The notes under the pieces were generated by a model. The model worked only from the letters and a program-made list of their open reading frames with translations. It was not told where the DNA came from and made no database searches. The translations under genes and the position numbers were made by a program. Source: a bacterium 1xD42-87 (lineage in GTDB: Bacteria > Bacillota > Clostridia > Lachnospirales > Lachnospiraceae). Taken from it: a DNA stretch of 64,000 nt. The stretch covers positions 124,001 through 188,000 of the forward strand of contig RAYM01000001.1 of the NCBI GenBank assembly GCA_003611805.1, read 5' to 3'. This document shows positions 41,297 to 50,945 of the stretch, piece after piece (within the stretch, counting starts at the first letter, position 1; the number at the start of each line of letters is the position of its first letter).

Positions 41297-42577
41297 TTAT
41301 TTCATTTCATATACGTTGGGAATGTCCAGCTCCTTTTTCTCTATGGAATTGGATAAATAACGGAATGTCCCGTCATCAAAGGGCTGAACGGTTATGATGT
41401 TGGTAAACGCACGGTCGGAGTTATAATCCGGCCATACCCCATCTACAAAGAGGGTCAGCGTTCCGTCCAGGTTCTCCTTATCCCCCACCACTTCCCCAAA
41501 AGGCGGATACGGGCTGGAAAAGATCATTTCATACGGATAGCTGTCTGTGTCTGCGCGGTAACCGCATATCTCCCTTATCCGTTCCTTTGTGACCGGAAAA
41601 TACGTGGTCATGATCCGTTCATAGACCTCTGCAGGTATCTCCCCGTTTTCCGGCCGCAGAATTTCTCCCGTATCCATGTGGTACAGGTCTTCAAACATGC
41701 ATGGCATCAGGATATCCTCCACGTTGCTGCTGTCCCATTCCGTTACAAGGACATTGTAATTGACATAGCTAAGTCCGTCCAGATATTTTTCTGTCAACTC
41801 CCTGCACCGGTCAGAAAGCGGGGCTGCCCGCCAGAACTGGCGCAGGCTGGAATGGTAGAGCTGTACCGTATAGGCGTAAATAAAATATCCCTTTTCCGTC
41901 AGTTTTATCTCCGCAATATCACTGACAGCAGTAGATATGATTTTCGGTACGCCCCCTTCCCTCCATCCGATCTGCACATAAAAGGTCTGCAGGTTTCCTT
42001 TCCTGTGTATAAACGTATAAGCACCAATCAGCCCATCCAGATTCACGTCAAAAATAGTAACCAGGCTGTCCTGCCCTTTCAAATAAGCAGAATAAAAGTC
42101 CCGGACATTGTTATGGTTTTCCATATTTGCCCCGTCAGTAATACTTACATATCCGGCCTCTCCCAGCATGGATACCACCCGGTTCCTCTGCTCCCTGGAG
42201 AAATCCCTGACCGTATAAGTATAGGGCGCATCTTCCTCTATTGCTGCATACCTGTATACCTCCTGCAGCTGCTTGGCAGCCGACAGGGCACTGTTTTCCA
42301 GTTCTTTTTCTTCAGCTTCACTGAGCAGGCTGTCCGGCTCTTCTAAAAAATATGGTGATGGCAATGCTTCCTGTGGTTCTTTCCCTTTGTCTGCTGCCCC
42401 GGTATTGCCAGTGGTGGCGCTGCCGGAAATCTCCATAGCCGGCTCCCAGGATTCCTCCGGCTGCTTTCGGCCTGCGTCCTCCTTAAAGCCTGTAAAAAAG
42501 CTCCCGGCTGCCACTGCCAGACATAACAGGATAAGCAGGAGACTCCCCTTTCTGAACAACCTCTTTAAATCTTCCAA
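41297..42577 (-). CDS. Extracytoplasmic protein, paralog of the 9534 lipoprotein
   Basis: The 426-residue protein has an N-terminal membrane segment (residues 9-30, LLLILLCLAVAAGSFFTGF), a low-complexity linker, and the domain shared with the 9534 gene (QRNRVVSMLGEAGYVSITDG, YNVLVTEWDSSNVEDILMPC, CGYRADTDSYPYEMIF, FRYLSNSIEKKELDIP). Here the signal anchors without a lipobox Cys. The start is TTG, with GGAGGGG eight bases upstream, and follows the previous stop directly. Function unknown. Confidence 0.75.
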   Translation of the reverse strand: MEDLKRLFRKGSLLLILLCLAVAAGSFFTGFKEDAGRKQPEESWEPAMEISGSATTGNTGAADKGKEPQEALPSPYFLEEPDSLLSEAEEKELENSALSAAKQLQEVYRYAAIEEDAPYTYTVRDFSREQRNRVVSMLGEAGYVSITDGANMENHNNVRDFYSAYLKGQDSLVTIFDVNLDGLIGAYTFIHRKGNLQTFYVQIGWREGGVPKIISTAVSDIAEIKLTEKGYFIYAYTVQLYHSSLRQFWRAAPLSDRCRELTEKYLDGLSYVNYNVLVTEWDSSNVEDILMPCMFEDLYHMDTGEILRPENGEIPAEVYERIMTTYFPVTKERIREICGYRADTDSYPYEMIFSSPYPPFGEVVGDKENLDGTLTLFVDGVWPDYNSDRAFTNIITVQPFDDGTFRYLSNSIEKKELDIPNVYEMK

Positions 42578-43825
42578 CTAATCATCCCCTCCATATATTT
42601 CCTTCCACTGGTCCTCCGTCAGCCGGTCTGAATGCCACCACGGCTCACAGCCGCCCTTCGGAAAAATAATCTGATTGGATACATACTGAAAACCTCCATC
42701 ATCAAGGGGGCGGACCACGGTTTTGTGGGTATACGCTCTGGAGGTGTTTTCCTCCGGGTATACGGCATTCACAGTCAGAGTTAAGGTTCCGTCACCATTT
42801 TCCGTATAACTGACCACCTCCGGATATGGGATATCCGGATATTCAACCTCATAAAACCCTCTCGGTCTGTATTCATAAGTCTGATCCTCCGGGATATAGG
42901 CGGCCTTCCTCTGCAGCTCCTCGTGATCGATATGCAAATGACGCTCAATGACATGTTCAAATACATCTGCCGGTATCCTGTAAACAGCCCCGGAATCCAA
43001 ATCATCGTCCGGCGTAAAAGGAACCGGCTGCTCATAGATATCCGGATAGAGCCTGTCGAATACATCATAAAAATCCAGATTCCCAAAATCCTGTTCACTC
43101 CAGTCCGTAAGGAAAAGATTATTTCCCCCATACCCCACCGGCAGCAAATACTGTCGGTTTAATTCCCTGCACGTTTCATCCAGCGGCTCAACCCTCAGCG
43201 CCGTATGCTCCGGTTCATTACTGAGGGAAAGCACATAATAACTTTCGGAAAAATAACTTCCTTCAAACAGCAGGTAGCCTTCTTTTGTATATTCCCACGA
43301 TTCCGCCGGATAGCTTACGGTACTTAAGTTTTTCAGAATCCCATTGCTATACTGATAATATTCTCTGGTTACGTTTACTGCTCCCTCTGCTGTATGAAGG
43401 TCATACTTTATAAATCCGCCGGAGCCGGTGACTGCGATTATGGTAAGTTTGTCATCCTGCGCTTCCTCTACGGATCTGCAAAAGCGTAAAACCTGTTCCG
43501 AACCGACCATGTCTATCTGATTTTCCTCGTCCACCACAGCATAACCATGTTCTCCGATCCGTTCAACCATGCTTTTTGTCACTTCTGGCTCTCCAACCGT
43601 CCCCATTTCGGCTGCCTGTTCATAAATATCACGATAAAGCTCCGCAATGGATTCCCCATCGGAATCACGGTTTTCTCCCATCTGTTCCTTTTCCGAATAT
43701 TCTTCTCTGATTTCTTCGTTTTGCGGTATCTTCTGATTTTCCTCTGCCTTTTTGCCGCATCCGGCCACTATAAAAAGAAGGACACCTGCAGCAATAAACA
43801 GTTTTCGTTTTCCCATGTTTTTCAT
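42578..43825 (-). CDS. Lipoprotein, third paralog
   Basis: The 415-residue protein MKNMGKRKLFIAAGVLLFIV-AGCGKK has a lipobox Cys. Its C-terminal domain is the same general type as the 9534 and 41297 proteins (LPVGYGGNNLFLTDWSEQDF, IPADVFEHVIERHLHIDHEE, VSYTENGDGTLTLTVNAVYP, FQYVSNQIIFPKGG) but more distant. AAGGTGG lies upstream. The three tandem genes at 40.5-43.8 kb suggest duplication of one ancestral gene. Confidence 0.75.
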   Translation of the reverse strand: MKNMGKRKLFIAAGVLLFIVAGCGKKAEENQKIPQNEEIREEYSEKEQMGENRDSDGESIAELYRDIYEQAAEMGTVGEPEVTKSMVERIGEHGYAVVDEENQIDMVGSEQVLRFCRSVEEAQDDKLTIIAVTGSGGFIKYDLHTAEGAVNVTREYYQYSNGILKNLSTVSYPAESWEYTKEGYLLFEGSYFSESYYVLSLSNEPEHTALRVEPLDETCRELNRQYLLPVGYGGNNLFLTDWSEQDFGNLDFYDVFDRLYPDIYEQPVPFTPDDDLDSGAVYRIPADVFEHVIERHLHIDHEELQRKAAYIPEDQTYEYRPRGFYEVEYPDIPYPEVVSYTENGDGTLTLTVNAVYPEENTSRAYTHKTVVRPLDDGGFQYVSNQIIFPKGGCEPWWHSDRLTEDQWKEIYGGDD

Positions 43826-43860
43826 CTCTGTCAGACCACCTTTTATCAATATCTTTTATT

Positions 43861-44039
43861 TTAGAATTCCCGCCATACGCAGCAGATATCTCGCATTCGT
43901 GGTAGTGCAGCGCCCCATATTTTGGCAACAGAAAAGCATTGCCCATCTATTTATCCGGCTGGGTACGACAAGACAAAACTGATGTCCTGCCATAATCAGG
44001 GTTTCCAGTATCTTCACATCCTTTCGAGTACTGATTTTC
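43861..44039. other. Intergenic region, possible decayed reading frame
   Basis: A minus-strand frame reading HQFCLVVPSRINRWAMLFCC and LRMAGILK crosses this stretch out of frame with its neighbours. I recognise no family. It could be decayed sequence. Confidence 0.3.
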
Positions 44040-45569
44040 TTATACAGGGATATCATACTGCATGATGATGTTATGGAAACAGTCATGGAATCCCAGTTTT
44101 CTGTAGAGTTCAACGGCCTCCTCCGAACCGCTGAGCGTAACTGCCCTTACTCCGTTTTCAAAAAGCGCCCCCAGTGCCTGCGAGCATAACGAAATTGCCG
44201 CTTTCCTCCTGCGGTACTCCTGTAAGGTGGAAACAAATTCCAGAGACGCCGTATCCCCTGTCCGAATTGTGGAGGCCGTGGATACCGGTTTTCCATCCAT
44301 CTCACACAGATAAAACCGGAGATTCTCTTTTTCGAGCCAGACAGCATAATGCTCTGCGTCAATCATTTCCCATCCGTGGAGGGCGGTATTTACCACATCC
44401 ACCCATATCCGGAAATCCTCCTTTGTATGGACCCTTCTGCATATCATATCCCCCTCCGCGGGAAAGTACGGCTGGAAATCATTTTTGTGAAGGAGCATTC
44501 CCGGCTCCGGCCCCTCTGCCTGGGACGAAAGATTCCGGAAGCCTTTGGACTCCAGCAGCGGAATGATGTTCCAGGGTGTAGCATCCGGTGTAATGAGCCA
44601 CCGCTGCGGAACTGTTCCCGACCGGATTCCCTCGATTATCGGCTCCAGCTCCTCCTCCCATGATTTCTCATGGAGCCTTACATGAAAGGCAAGGGAAGGA
44701 CCTTTTTCCCCTTCCTTCGGCATGATCCATTCCACGATGCCTTCCTGAAGTCCAACAATGCCGGAGAGGGAAAAGGTACGGTAATAATTGTAATATCCGT
44801 TTATAACCATTTCTTTCTCTCTTTCCCTCACAAAGCTGTCCATGATGTCTTCCGGTATGATGATTTCATACTCGCAGGTCATATCCCCGTTCAACACGGA
44901 ATGCACGACCCTCCCCTCCAGTTCCCTTCCCAGAAAAGCTTCCGTAAAATTCATGACATGCCCCAGGCTGCAATGGCACAGCACTGGAGAAACCACAGAA
45001 TCGGACAGGATAGATTCCTTTGCAAAAGGACAGTGGCAGGCATGGTATCGTTTCATCCTGTTATCCGCTGTCTTTAGGTATTCGTTCATATTACACGGGA
45101 ACGCCATGCAGTACAGCTTATTCCCTTTTCTGACAGGAGCCAGCATGGACGGATTCTGCCTGATAAACTCCAGCACCTCATCCGTTATATCCTGGCCATA
45201 AAAATCTTTCTTTTCCCGGTTCAGTTCCTCAAAATGATTCATCTCATCATCCTGATGTTTCTGGAGAAATACATCCAAGTCCCCAATTTTCAGAAATTCA
45301 TCACGCGCCCAAGCAGACTGCGAAGGGTGAAGCCCATGCCTTACCCGGCAGAGTATCTTTTCTACGGTTTCTATGTCTGCCATCCTCTCAAACCGTTCCA
45401 CGAAAAGGTACATGTTACGGCACTGACAGCCGCACTCGGATTCCATGTCCGGCAGGGTAAGCCCGTCTGTAAGTTCCCTCCAGAAATTCTCTCCCAGTTC
45501 CGCACAGATTTCCCTCTGAAATGTGTTGAACCCAAATTTTTCGTCATAATTGATATTTGTATCTCCCAT
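44040..45569 (-). CDS. Two-domain protein: DUF6144-like domain plus GNAT acetyltransferase
   Basis: The 509-residue protein has an N-terminal part (residues 1-290) with CGCQCRNMYLFVERFERMAD, GNKLYCMAFPCNMNEYL, CHCPFAKESI and CHCSLGHVMNFTEAFLGREL. This Cys/His-rich pattern is that of DUF6144-type proteins. The C-terminal part (from about 345: ICRRVHTKEDFRIWVDVVNT, ASLEFVSTLQEYRRRKAAIS with an acetyl-CoA loop variant, AVELYRKLGFHDC) is a GNAT domain. AAGGAG precedes the start. The combination is unusual; substrate unknown. Confidence 0.75.
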   Translation of the reverse strand: MGDTNINYDEKFGFNTFQREICAELGENFWRELTDGLTLPDMESECGCQCRNMYLFVERFERMADIETVEKILCRVRHGLHPSQSAWARDEFLKIGDLDVFLQKHQDDEMNHFEELNREKKDFYGQDITDEVLEFIRQNPSMLAPVRKGNKLYCMAFPCNMNEYLKTADNRMKRYHACHCPFAKESILSDSVVSPVLCHCSLGHVMNFTEAFLGRELEGRVVHSVLNGDMTCEYEIIIPEDIMDSFVREREKEMVINGYYNYYRTFSLSGIVGLQEGIVEWIMPKEGEKGPSLAFHVRLHEKSWEEELEPIIEGIRSGTVPQRWLITPDATPWNIIPLLESKGFRNLSSQAEGPEPGMLLHKNDFQPYFPAEGDMICRRVHTKEDFRIWVDVVNTALHGWEMIDAEHYAVWLEKENLRFYLCEMDGKPVSTASTIRTGDTASLEFVSTLQEYRRRKAAISLCSQALGALFENGVRAVTLSGSEEAVELYRKLGFHDCFHNIIMQYDIPV

Positions 45570-45608
45570 GTATCTCTCCTTCCGAAAAACGTTTCTTCTA
45601 TTATCATC

Positions 45609-45629
45609 CTGTTGACCGATTTTGAGAAG
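45609..45629 (+). repeat. Dispersed repeat copy
   Basis: The core TTGACCGATTTTGAGAAG is exact, preceded by ATTATCATCC as in the 15338 copy. It lies between the ABC permease stop and the start of the two-domain GNAT gene. Confidence 0.8.
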
Positions 45630-45640
45630 ACTCCGGGTTC

Positions 45641-48145
45641 TTATTCCACAAGTTCAATGGAATCCACAATGCTCATCCTGCTGATCTTCCAAAGTGGAAT
45701 ACAGGTTGCCAGGATACAGGCTCCGATGGCAAAAAGCGATGCGCAGGCCATAGGAACCACAGGAACTGCCGTCAGCCGCAGGGCATCCGCTGCCCCGGCC
45801 TCCACAAATACCCTGCCGATATATCCGGTGATACACCCGATCACCGCCGCACGGATGCCATAATAGAAGCCTTCCCACAGAAATACCCGGTACAGGCTTC
45901 CCGCGCTCATACCCATGGCCCGCTGTATGCCGATCTCCGTGATCCTTGTATGGATATTCGTATAAACCGTATTGACGATATTCAGGATTCCTATGAGGCC
46001 GATGAACAGAATCAGGCCCCAGGCCAGCAGACGGATCTGGGCCCCGCTTTCCTCATACTGGCGGTCCGTCTGTTCATAGGACACCGTGACCGTCCCCGGC
46101 ACCCGCCGGCAGAATTCCTCCAGCACCCGGTCAAAGGCTGCCCGGTCGGCGCCTGCAGTTAATCCCGGCCTAAGTTCCGCATAAGTATCCGTCCCTGTAA
46201 GGCTGGAATAAATCCGGTCGCTGACCAGCACCTGGACTCCGTTCACAAACCCGCTGTTGCCCACGCTGAAATAGCCGTCATAGCCCTCCATGGACAGCAA
46301 AACCGGCAGTTTTTTCCCGGACACCGTAACCGTGCTTCCTTCCTCCACATGGGTCGTGCCGAAAGATACCCCCTCAATCTCCATGGGGATGGGATTGCGG
46401 ATCACACAGCCCTCCCCTGCTTTTAACTGTTCCAGCTGCTCTTCTGTAAGCCGGGAAGCGAATGCATAGTCCATCCAGATATCATTGAATCCGAAGATCT
46501 GAAACGTCTCCCCAATCCCCAGTGTGATATCCGTCTCCACCCCTTTTGGCCGGTTTTGTTCATCCAGCTCATAGAGGGAAAACTGCTGTGCCGCCACCTT
46601 TTCTACCTTTTCATCCGCTTCCATTTCCTGAAGCTCCTTTGGGGAAATGCCCTCATACGGATTGACTATGGAATAATCCCCCAGGTGTTCTGACAGGGAA
46701 CCGGATACGCCAAGCAGGGACAAAAAGCTCTGCAGTGTGAGAAAGACCGTAATGCTCATGACCAGGGACAGAACCGTCACCGCCGTCCGTCCCCTGCTCC
46801 GGCTCAGATTCAGCCTGGCATAATACCGTTCAAAGCTGCGGATCTTTCCCGTGTTCCGGTTTCTGCGCTTCACCGGTACGCCGGTTCCCGACATGGCCCT
46901 GACCGGGGAAACTCTGGCCGCAAACCGGGCCGCCGGGGCCGCCGCCAGAAACGCAAACAGAAGTGTTATGAAAGCGCTGATCAGCAGATACCCCCATTTT
47001 CCCGTGCTGTTTGCGTCAATCAACGCCTGGAGCTGTTCGCTGTCCCCCGCCAGGAACATTTCCGGCGAGAGCTGATTTAAGGCCGCGGACAGAATTCCCT
47101 TTGCGGACAGGGCGCCAAGCAGCAGACCCGCAGGAATCCCCGCCATGCAAAGATACAGAATCTCTGCGGCAACGATCCGATAAAGCTGCCCTTTCTCCGC
47201 CCCCAATGCCCGGAGCGTGCCGTACTGTCCAAGACGCCGGGCAACCGCAATCTTCAGGATATTGTAAATCACCAGTCCCGCCGCAAGCAAAATTAAACTG
47301 ACTACCAGCACCCCCGCAAACACCAGCCAGGAAAAGCCCGTATCATCCACGGCCAGCCCCGTATCCGCCGCTTCCGCATCAAAGGAAATCCCAAGGGCGT
47401 TCAAAAGAGGGACATTGTAAAGGGTGTCCAGTTCATGAATCTCCAGCTTTTCGCCCAAGTCGTCCATCACGGACTGAAAATTCTTTTTGCTTTCGGTGCG
47501 GATATCCACACTATAATAGAGATACTCCGGGGGAAGGACCGCTTTTGCCGTTCCCTGCCCCGCCAGGCCCAGGATATGGCCCCCGGTATAACCCAGGAAA
47601 TTGCTCTCTGTGATCCCCACCAGGGTAAACTCCGCCGTATAATCATAAGCATCCGCCACAATCCCATGTCGCAGGGCTTTGGAAAGGGAAAGGGAAATCT
47701 GATCCCCCACCTGCCCGGTAAATCCAAGAAACTGCAATGCGTCTTCCGGCAGAGCAATCTCCATAGGCGCCTGCGGAAGCCTTCCCTGCGCCAGACGGGA
47801 GTATGCGGGCCTTGTGGAAATCCCGTCCTCCCAGTATTCCGCCAGATCCAGGGAAAGCTGGTCATTCAGCTTCTGATCCCCCAGCGGAACAAAACGTCCG
47901 GCATAGGACAGGCGGGGATCCTTTTCCAGCATTTGTGCCTTTTCCTCCGTCAGCTGTACAAAGGTCGCATAACGGTCCCCGCCGATGGCGATGGCCTGCT
48001 GCTGGCGCATGGCGGAAAGCACGCCTGCGGACTGCCCCACCGCGGCGGTCATCATGGTAGACAGGATCACAGCAGTCAGAATGAGAAAAGACGTCAGTTT
48101 CTGTGAAAGCACCTCTTTCCGTGCCAGAGTACGATAGTTTTTCAT
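45641..48145 (-). CDS. FtsX/MacB-like ABC transporter permease
   Basis: The 834-residue protein has an N-terminal membrane helix, a large extracellular domain, then three helices; a second helix, a second extracellular part and three more helices near the C-terminus (FIGLIGILNIVNTVYTNIHTR, ITEIGIQRAMGMSAGSLYR) complete it. This duplicated FtsX pattern is that of exporters such as those for bacitracin or lantibiotics. It overlaps the ATPase gene in ATGA. It follows an OmpR-type two-component system whose binding box precedes the ATPase. Confidence 0.88.
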   Translation of the reverse strand: MKNYRTLARKEVLSQKLTSFLILTAVILSTMMTAAVGQSAGVLSAMRQQQAIAIGGDRYATFVQLTEEKAQMLEKDPRLSYAGRFVPLGDQKLNDQLSLDLAEYWEDGISTRPAYSRLAQGRLPQAPMEIALPEDALQFLGFTGQVGDQISLSLSKALRHGIVADAYDYTAEFTLVGITESNFLGYTGGHILGLAGQGTAKAVLPPEYLYYSVDIRTESKKNFQSVMDDLGEKLEIHELDTLYNVPLLNALGISFDAEAADTGLAVDDTGFSWLVFAGVLVVSLILLAAGLVIYNILKIAVARRLGQYGTLRALGAEKGQLYRIVAAEILYLCMAGIPAGLLLGALSAKGILSAALNQLSPEMFLAGDSEQLQALIDANSTGKWGYLLISAFITLLFAFLAAAPAARFAARVSPVRAMSGTGVPVKRRNRNTGKIRSFERYYARLNLSRSRGRTAVTVLSLVMSITVFLTLQSFLSLLGVSGSLSEHLGDYSIVNPYEGISPKELQEMEADEKVEKVAAQQFSLYELDEQNRPKGVETDITLGIGETFQIFGFNDIWMDYAFASRLTEEQLEQLKAGEGCVIRNPIPMEIEGVSFGTTHVEEGSTVTVSGKKLPVLLSMEGYDGYFSVGNSGFVNGVQVLVSDRIYSSLTGTDTYAELRPGLTAGADRAAFDRVLEEFCRRVPGTVTVSYEQTDRQYEESGAQIRLLAWGLILFIGLIGILNIVNTVYTNIHTRITEIGIQRAMGMSAGSLYRVFLWEGFYYGIRAAVIGCITGYIGRVFVEAGAADALRLTAVPVVPMACASLFAIGACILATCIPLWKISRMSIVDSIELVE

Positions 48146-48816
48146 CTTCCTGCCACCTCCGTCAGCACGCCGTCCACAATGGACAACCGCCGGTCGGCCA
48201 TCCCCGCCACACGGCTGTCGTGGGTAATGATAACCAGGGTTTTCCCCATTTCTTTTTGAATTGCCCGCAGCATTTCCATCACTTCCCCGCCGCTTTTGCT
48301 GTCCAGATTTCCGGTGGGTTCGTCTGCGAAAATCACGTCTGGCTTTGCAATCAGCGCACGCGCAATGGCCACCCTCTGCTGCTGCCCTCCGGAAAGCTCG
48401 CAGGGCAGGTGGCTTAACCGGCTGCCAATGCCCAAAAGCTGCGACAGCCGCTGAAAATACGCCTCGTCCGGCTGTTTTTTGTCAAGGAGCAGGGGCATCA
48501 GGATATTTTCCCGGGCGGTCAGGACCGGGAGCAGATGAAACTGCTGAAAGACAAAACCGATGCTCCTGCGCCGGAATGCGGACCTCTCCCGGTCCGAAAG
48601 ACTGTAAATATCCTTCCCGTCATAGGTCAGACGGCCGCAGGTCGGCTCATCCAGCCCGGACAGCAGATGGAGCAGGGTGCTCTTCCCGCTGCCGGATGGT
48701 CCCGTAATGGAAAGGAAATCCCCCTGCATAATTCGGAGCGATACCCGGTCCAGGGCCGTCACCTGGCTTTCCCCCTTCCCGTAAATCTTTGAAAGTTCTT
48801 TTGCTTCAATTTTCAT
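48142..48816 (-). CDS. ABC transporter ATP-binding protein (MacB/LolD type)
   Basis: This 224-residue ATPase has Walker [30 protein letters not shown] (Q-loop), signature [15 protein letters not shown], Walker [14 protein letters not shown]. It partners the permease downstream by a 4-base overlap. Its expression likely depends on the two-component system upstream, as a response-regulator box lies at 48909..48929. Confidence 0.93.
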   Translation of the reverse strand: MKIEAKELSKIYGKGESQVTALDRVSLRIMQGDFLSITGPSGSGKSTLLHLLSGLDEPTCGRLTYDGKDIYSLSDRERSAFRRRSIGFVFQQFHLLPVLTARENILMPLLLDKKQPDEAYFQRLSQLLGIGSRLSHLPCELSGGQQQRVAIARALIAKPDVIFADEPTGNLDSKSGGEVMEMLRAIQKEMGKTLVIITHDSRVAGMADRRLSIVDGVLTEVAGR

Positions 48817-48908
48817 AAAAATACACTCTCCTGTTTCTATTTCCGCATTTTCATCGGCTGACAGCCGTGGATGCGGATTTTATAATACCCTAAGGAGAGT
48901 GTAATGGG

Positions 48909-48929
48909 TAAATCTCAAGAAACGCTCAA
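48909..48929. promoter_or_regulatory. Response-regulator box upstream of the ABC transporter
   Basis: On the minus strand there are two TTGAG half-sites 11 bp apart (TTGAGCGTTTC, then TTGAGATTTA). The same layout, with 16 of 21 bases identical, occurs upstream of the response-regulator gene. It overlaps the sensor kinase's stop codon. A TATTAT -10 follows with no good -35, as expected for an activated promoter. Confidence 0.75.
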
Positions 48930-50059
48930 GATTTTTCAATTTTCTTCTCTGAACAGGTTTTTTGTAATACGAAAAAAGCGGTAACCTCCGCACCCCCGGC
49001 CGGAAGATTTTTCATCTGCAGTTCCCCGCCGTGTTTCAGGCAGAGCAGGCTGCTGCCGTAAAGCCCCATGCCGAGGTGCTCCGGGCTTTCCTCCAGTTTT
49101 CCAAAGGGCTTCGGACCATTTTTCACCAGTTCTGCCGGAAAACCGGGGCCGTCATCCGAGACGATAAGGCCCAGAACATCTCCCGCCTGAGTAAGACGGA
49201 TTTCCAGTTTTTCATGGGCAAAACGGGCCGCGTTTCCAATGATGTTTTCGGCCACGGTCAGAAAAATCCCATGGTCTATCCGGATGGTTCCCAGATCCGT
49301 TACGGACAAACGGATATCCGTCCCCGGGGCAAGCAGACGCGCGGTCTCCTCCAGCTCCTCCCGCAGTACAGAACCGGTCATCTCACAGGGCCGCACCCGC
49401 AACTGTTCCAGCCTCTGGATACTGCTCATGGCTTCCACATACTGTTCGATCCGCTGCACATAGCGGTCCATCCGCTCCAGCGTGTGCTCATCCGCCCGTC
49501 CGCTTTTCATCAGCCGGATGCTTCCCTTCAGGACCGTGACCGGATTTCTCAGGTCGTGGGCGAAGGCCGCATTGAGCCGTTTTCGTTCCTCCGCCTGCTG
49601 CCACAGCTCCCGGTTCGTTTTTAAAAGCTCCGCCCTCATCATCTCAAATGCGGCACAGATCTGTCCCAGTTCGTCCGCCGATATCTCCGGCAGGGAAAAG
49701 TTAAGGTCATGGCTGCGGATGCGTTCGGTTCCCATCTGAAGAACCGCGATAGGGCGTTTCAGCTTCAGATGATAGAACAGAATCCCGGCAATACCCAATC
49801 CCCCTGCAGGGAGCAGAACCGCAGAAAATAACCGGATACCGTCAAGCAGCTTCAGGATCTGCCTTTGCTGCAGATCAGGTTCGGCCAGTTCCGTAGCCAT
49901 GCCGTCAAAGTCAATGGAAATCCCGCCACTTGGAAACCGCTCCGCAGCCTTTGCACAGAGCAGATATATTGCAAAGGTCAGAAAAAGCGCCGTTGCCAGA
50001 CACAAAACGGACAGCAGGAAAAAACAGCGTTTCAGTTCCATATTTTTCAGCCGTTCCAT
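48926..50059 (-). CDS. Sensor histidine kinase
   Basis: The 377-residue kinase has two N-terminal membrane helices (about 10-36 and 78-100), a HAMP-like linker, and an H-box FAHDLRNPVTVLKG (phospho-His near 172). Then N-box VAENIIGNAARFAHE, G1 DDGPGFP and G2 GMGLYGSSLLCLKHGG follow. It is co-transcribed with the response regulator, overlapping by 13 bases. I choose the ATG at 50059; one at 50041 is also possible. The membrane domain is short, so it may sense the transporter rather than a ligand, as in BceS-like systems. Confidence 0.9.
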   Translation of the reverse strand: MERLKNMELKRCFFLLSVLCLATALFLTFAIYLLCAKAAERFPSGGISIDFDGMATELAEPDLQQRQILKLLDGIRLFSAVLLPAGGLGIAGILFYHLKLKRPIAVLQMGTERIRSHDLNFSLPEISADELGQICAAFEMMRAELLKTNRELWQQAEERKRLNAAFAHDLRNPVTVLKGSIRLMKSGRADEHTLERMDRYVQRIEQYVEAMSSIQRLEQLRVRPCEMTGSVLREELEETARLLAPGTDIRLSVTDLGTIRIDHGIFLTVAENIIGNAARFAHEKLEIRLTQAGDVLGLIVSDDGPGFPAELVKNGPKPFGKLEESPEHLGMGLYGSSLLCLKHGGELQMKNLPAGGAEVTAFFVLQKTCSEKKIEKS

Positions 50060-50718
50060 CGGTATCCGCACCCCCAGACCGTTTCAATATAGCCGGTAAA
50101 TGTATGGGCCGCCAGCTTTGCCCGAATCTTTCGGATATGCTCCATCACCACGTCGCTGCTGCCCTCCCCATCCATTCCCCAGACGCTTTCGTAGATGCGC
50201 TCCCGGTCAAACACCTGCCCCGCATGCAGGGACAACAGCTCCAGGATATCAAACTCCCGCCTGGAAAACGCCACCGACTCCCCGTTTATGGTTACGGTAC
50301 GGGCTGTATAATCTATGGCGAGGGTTCCGAAAAACTTTACCGCCGAAGAATTCTGCCGCCTCTGTTCTCTCCGCAAGTGCGCGGCCACCCTCGCATTTAA
50401 TTCCTCCAGGTCAAAGGGCTTCACAATGTAATCGTCCCCGCCTGCCTGAAATCCCAGAATCTGATCTGCGGATTCCACACGGGCGGTCAGGAAAAGAATA
50501 GGGCAGCGCACATGTCCCCGGATGCTCCTGCAGACGGAAAGGCCGTCCATCCCCGGCATGTTGATATCCAGCAGGATCAGGTCCGGCTGCTCCTGGGCCT
50601 TCCGGACCGCTTCCTGTCCATTGCAGGCAGTCAGAATCTCATACTCCGCCGAAAAATAACTTTTCATAGTATCCACAATTCCCTGTTCATCATCCACAAT
50701 CAATAATTTCTGTTTCAT
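50047..50718 (-). CDS. OmpR/PhoB family response regulator
   Basis: The 223-residue protein has a receiver domain (KLLIVDDEQGIVDTM with the acidic pair, LILLDINMPGMDG with phospho-Asp, FLTARVESADQ, IVKPFDLEELNARV) and an OmpR winged helix (FSRREFDILELLSLHAGQVF, DVVMEHIRKIRAKL, ETVWGCGYRW). Gene order RR-kinase-ATPase-permease, with a box before RR and before ATPase, indicates autoregulation plus control of the exporter. Confidence 0.94.
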   Translation of the reverse strand: MKQKLLIVDDEQGIVDTMKSYFSAEYEILTACNGQEAVRKAQEQPDLILLDINMPGMDGLSVCRSIRGHVRCPILFLTARVESADQILGFQAGGDDYIVKPFDLEELNARVAAHLRREQRRQNSSAVKFFGTLAIDYTARTVTINGESVAFSRREFDILELLSLHAGQVFDRERIYESVWGMDGEGSSDVVMEHIRKIRAKLAAHTFTGYIETVWGCGYRWNG

Positions 50719-50760
50719 GCTCTGACTTCCTTCCCACAGAGTTTTTCACATCATATCACA

Positions 50761-50781
50761 TAAATCTCAAAGAAATCTCAA
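50761..50781. promoter_or_regulatory. Response-regulator box upstream of the regulator gene
   Basis: Two minus-strand TTGAG half-sites lie 11 bp apart: TTGAGATTTCT then TTGAGATTTA. This copy closely matches the ABC transporter copy, and the spacing of one helical turn suits tandem OmpR-type binding. It lies about 40 bases before the start codon of the response regulator gene. Confidence 0.75.
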
Positions 50782-50945
50782 AAATCACGGAAAGATATTT
50801 ATATTGTAACCAGATAAAATGTTCTGAAATTCCCCTTTACCGAAAAAAGGACGGCCATCACAAACGATTGCCGCCCTGCAATTATTTTCCTGTCCTGTAT
50901 CTGCTTTAAACCATTCAGACAAAGCATTCCTTCCGTATCTCCACT

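Noticed and set aside
47435..48106. 223-codon plus frame opposite the FtsX-like permease
   Set aside because: Antisense shadow of a gene with clear domain support.
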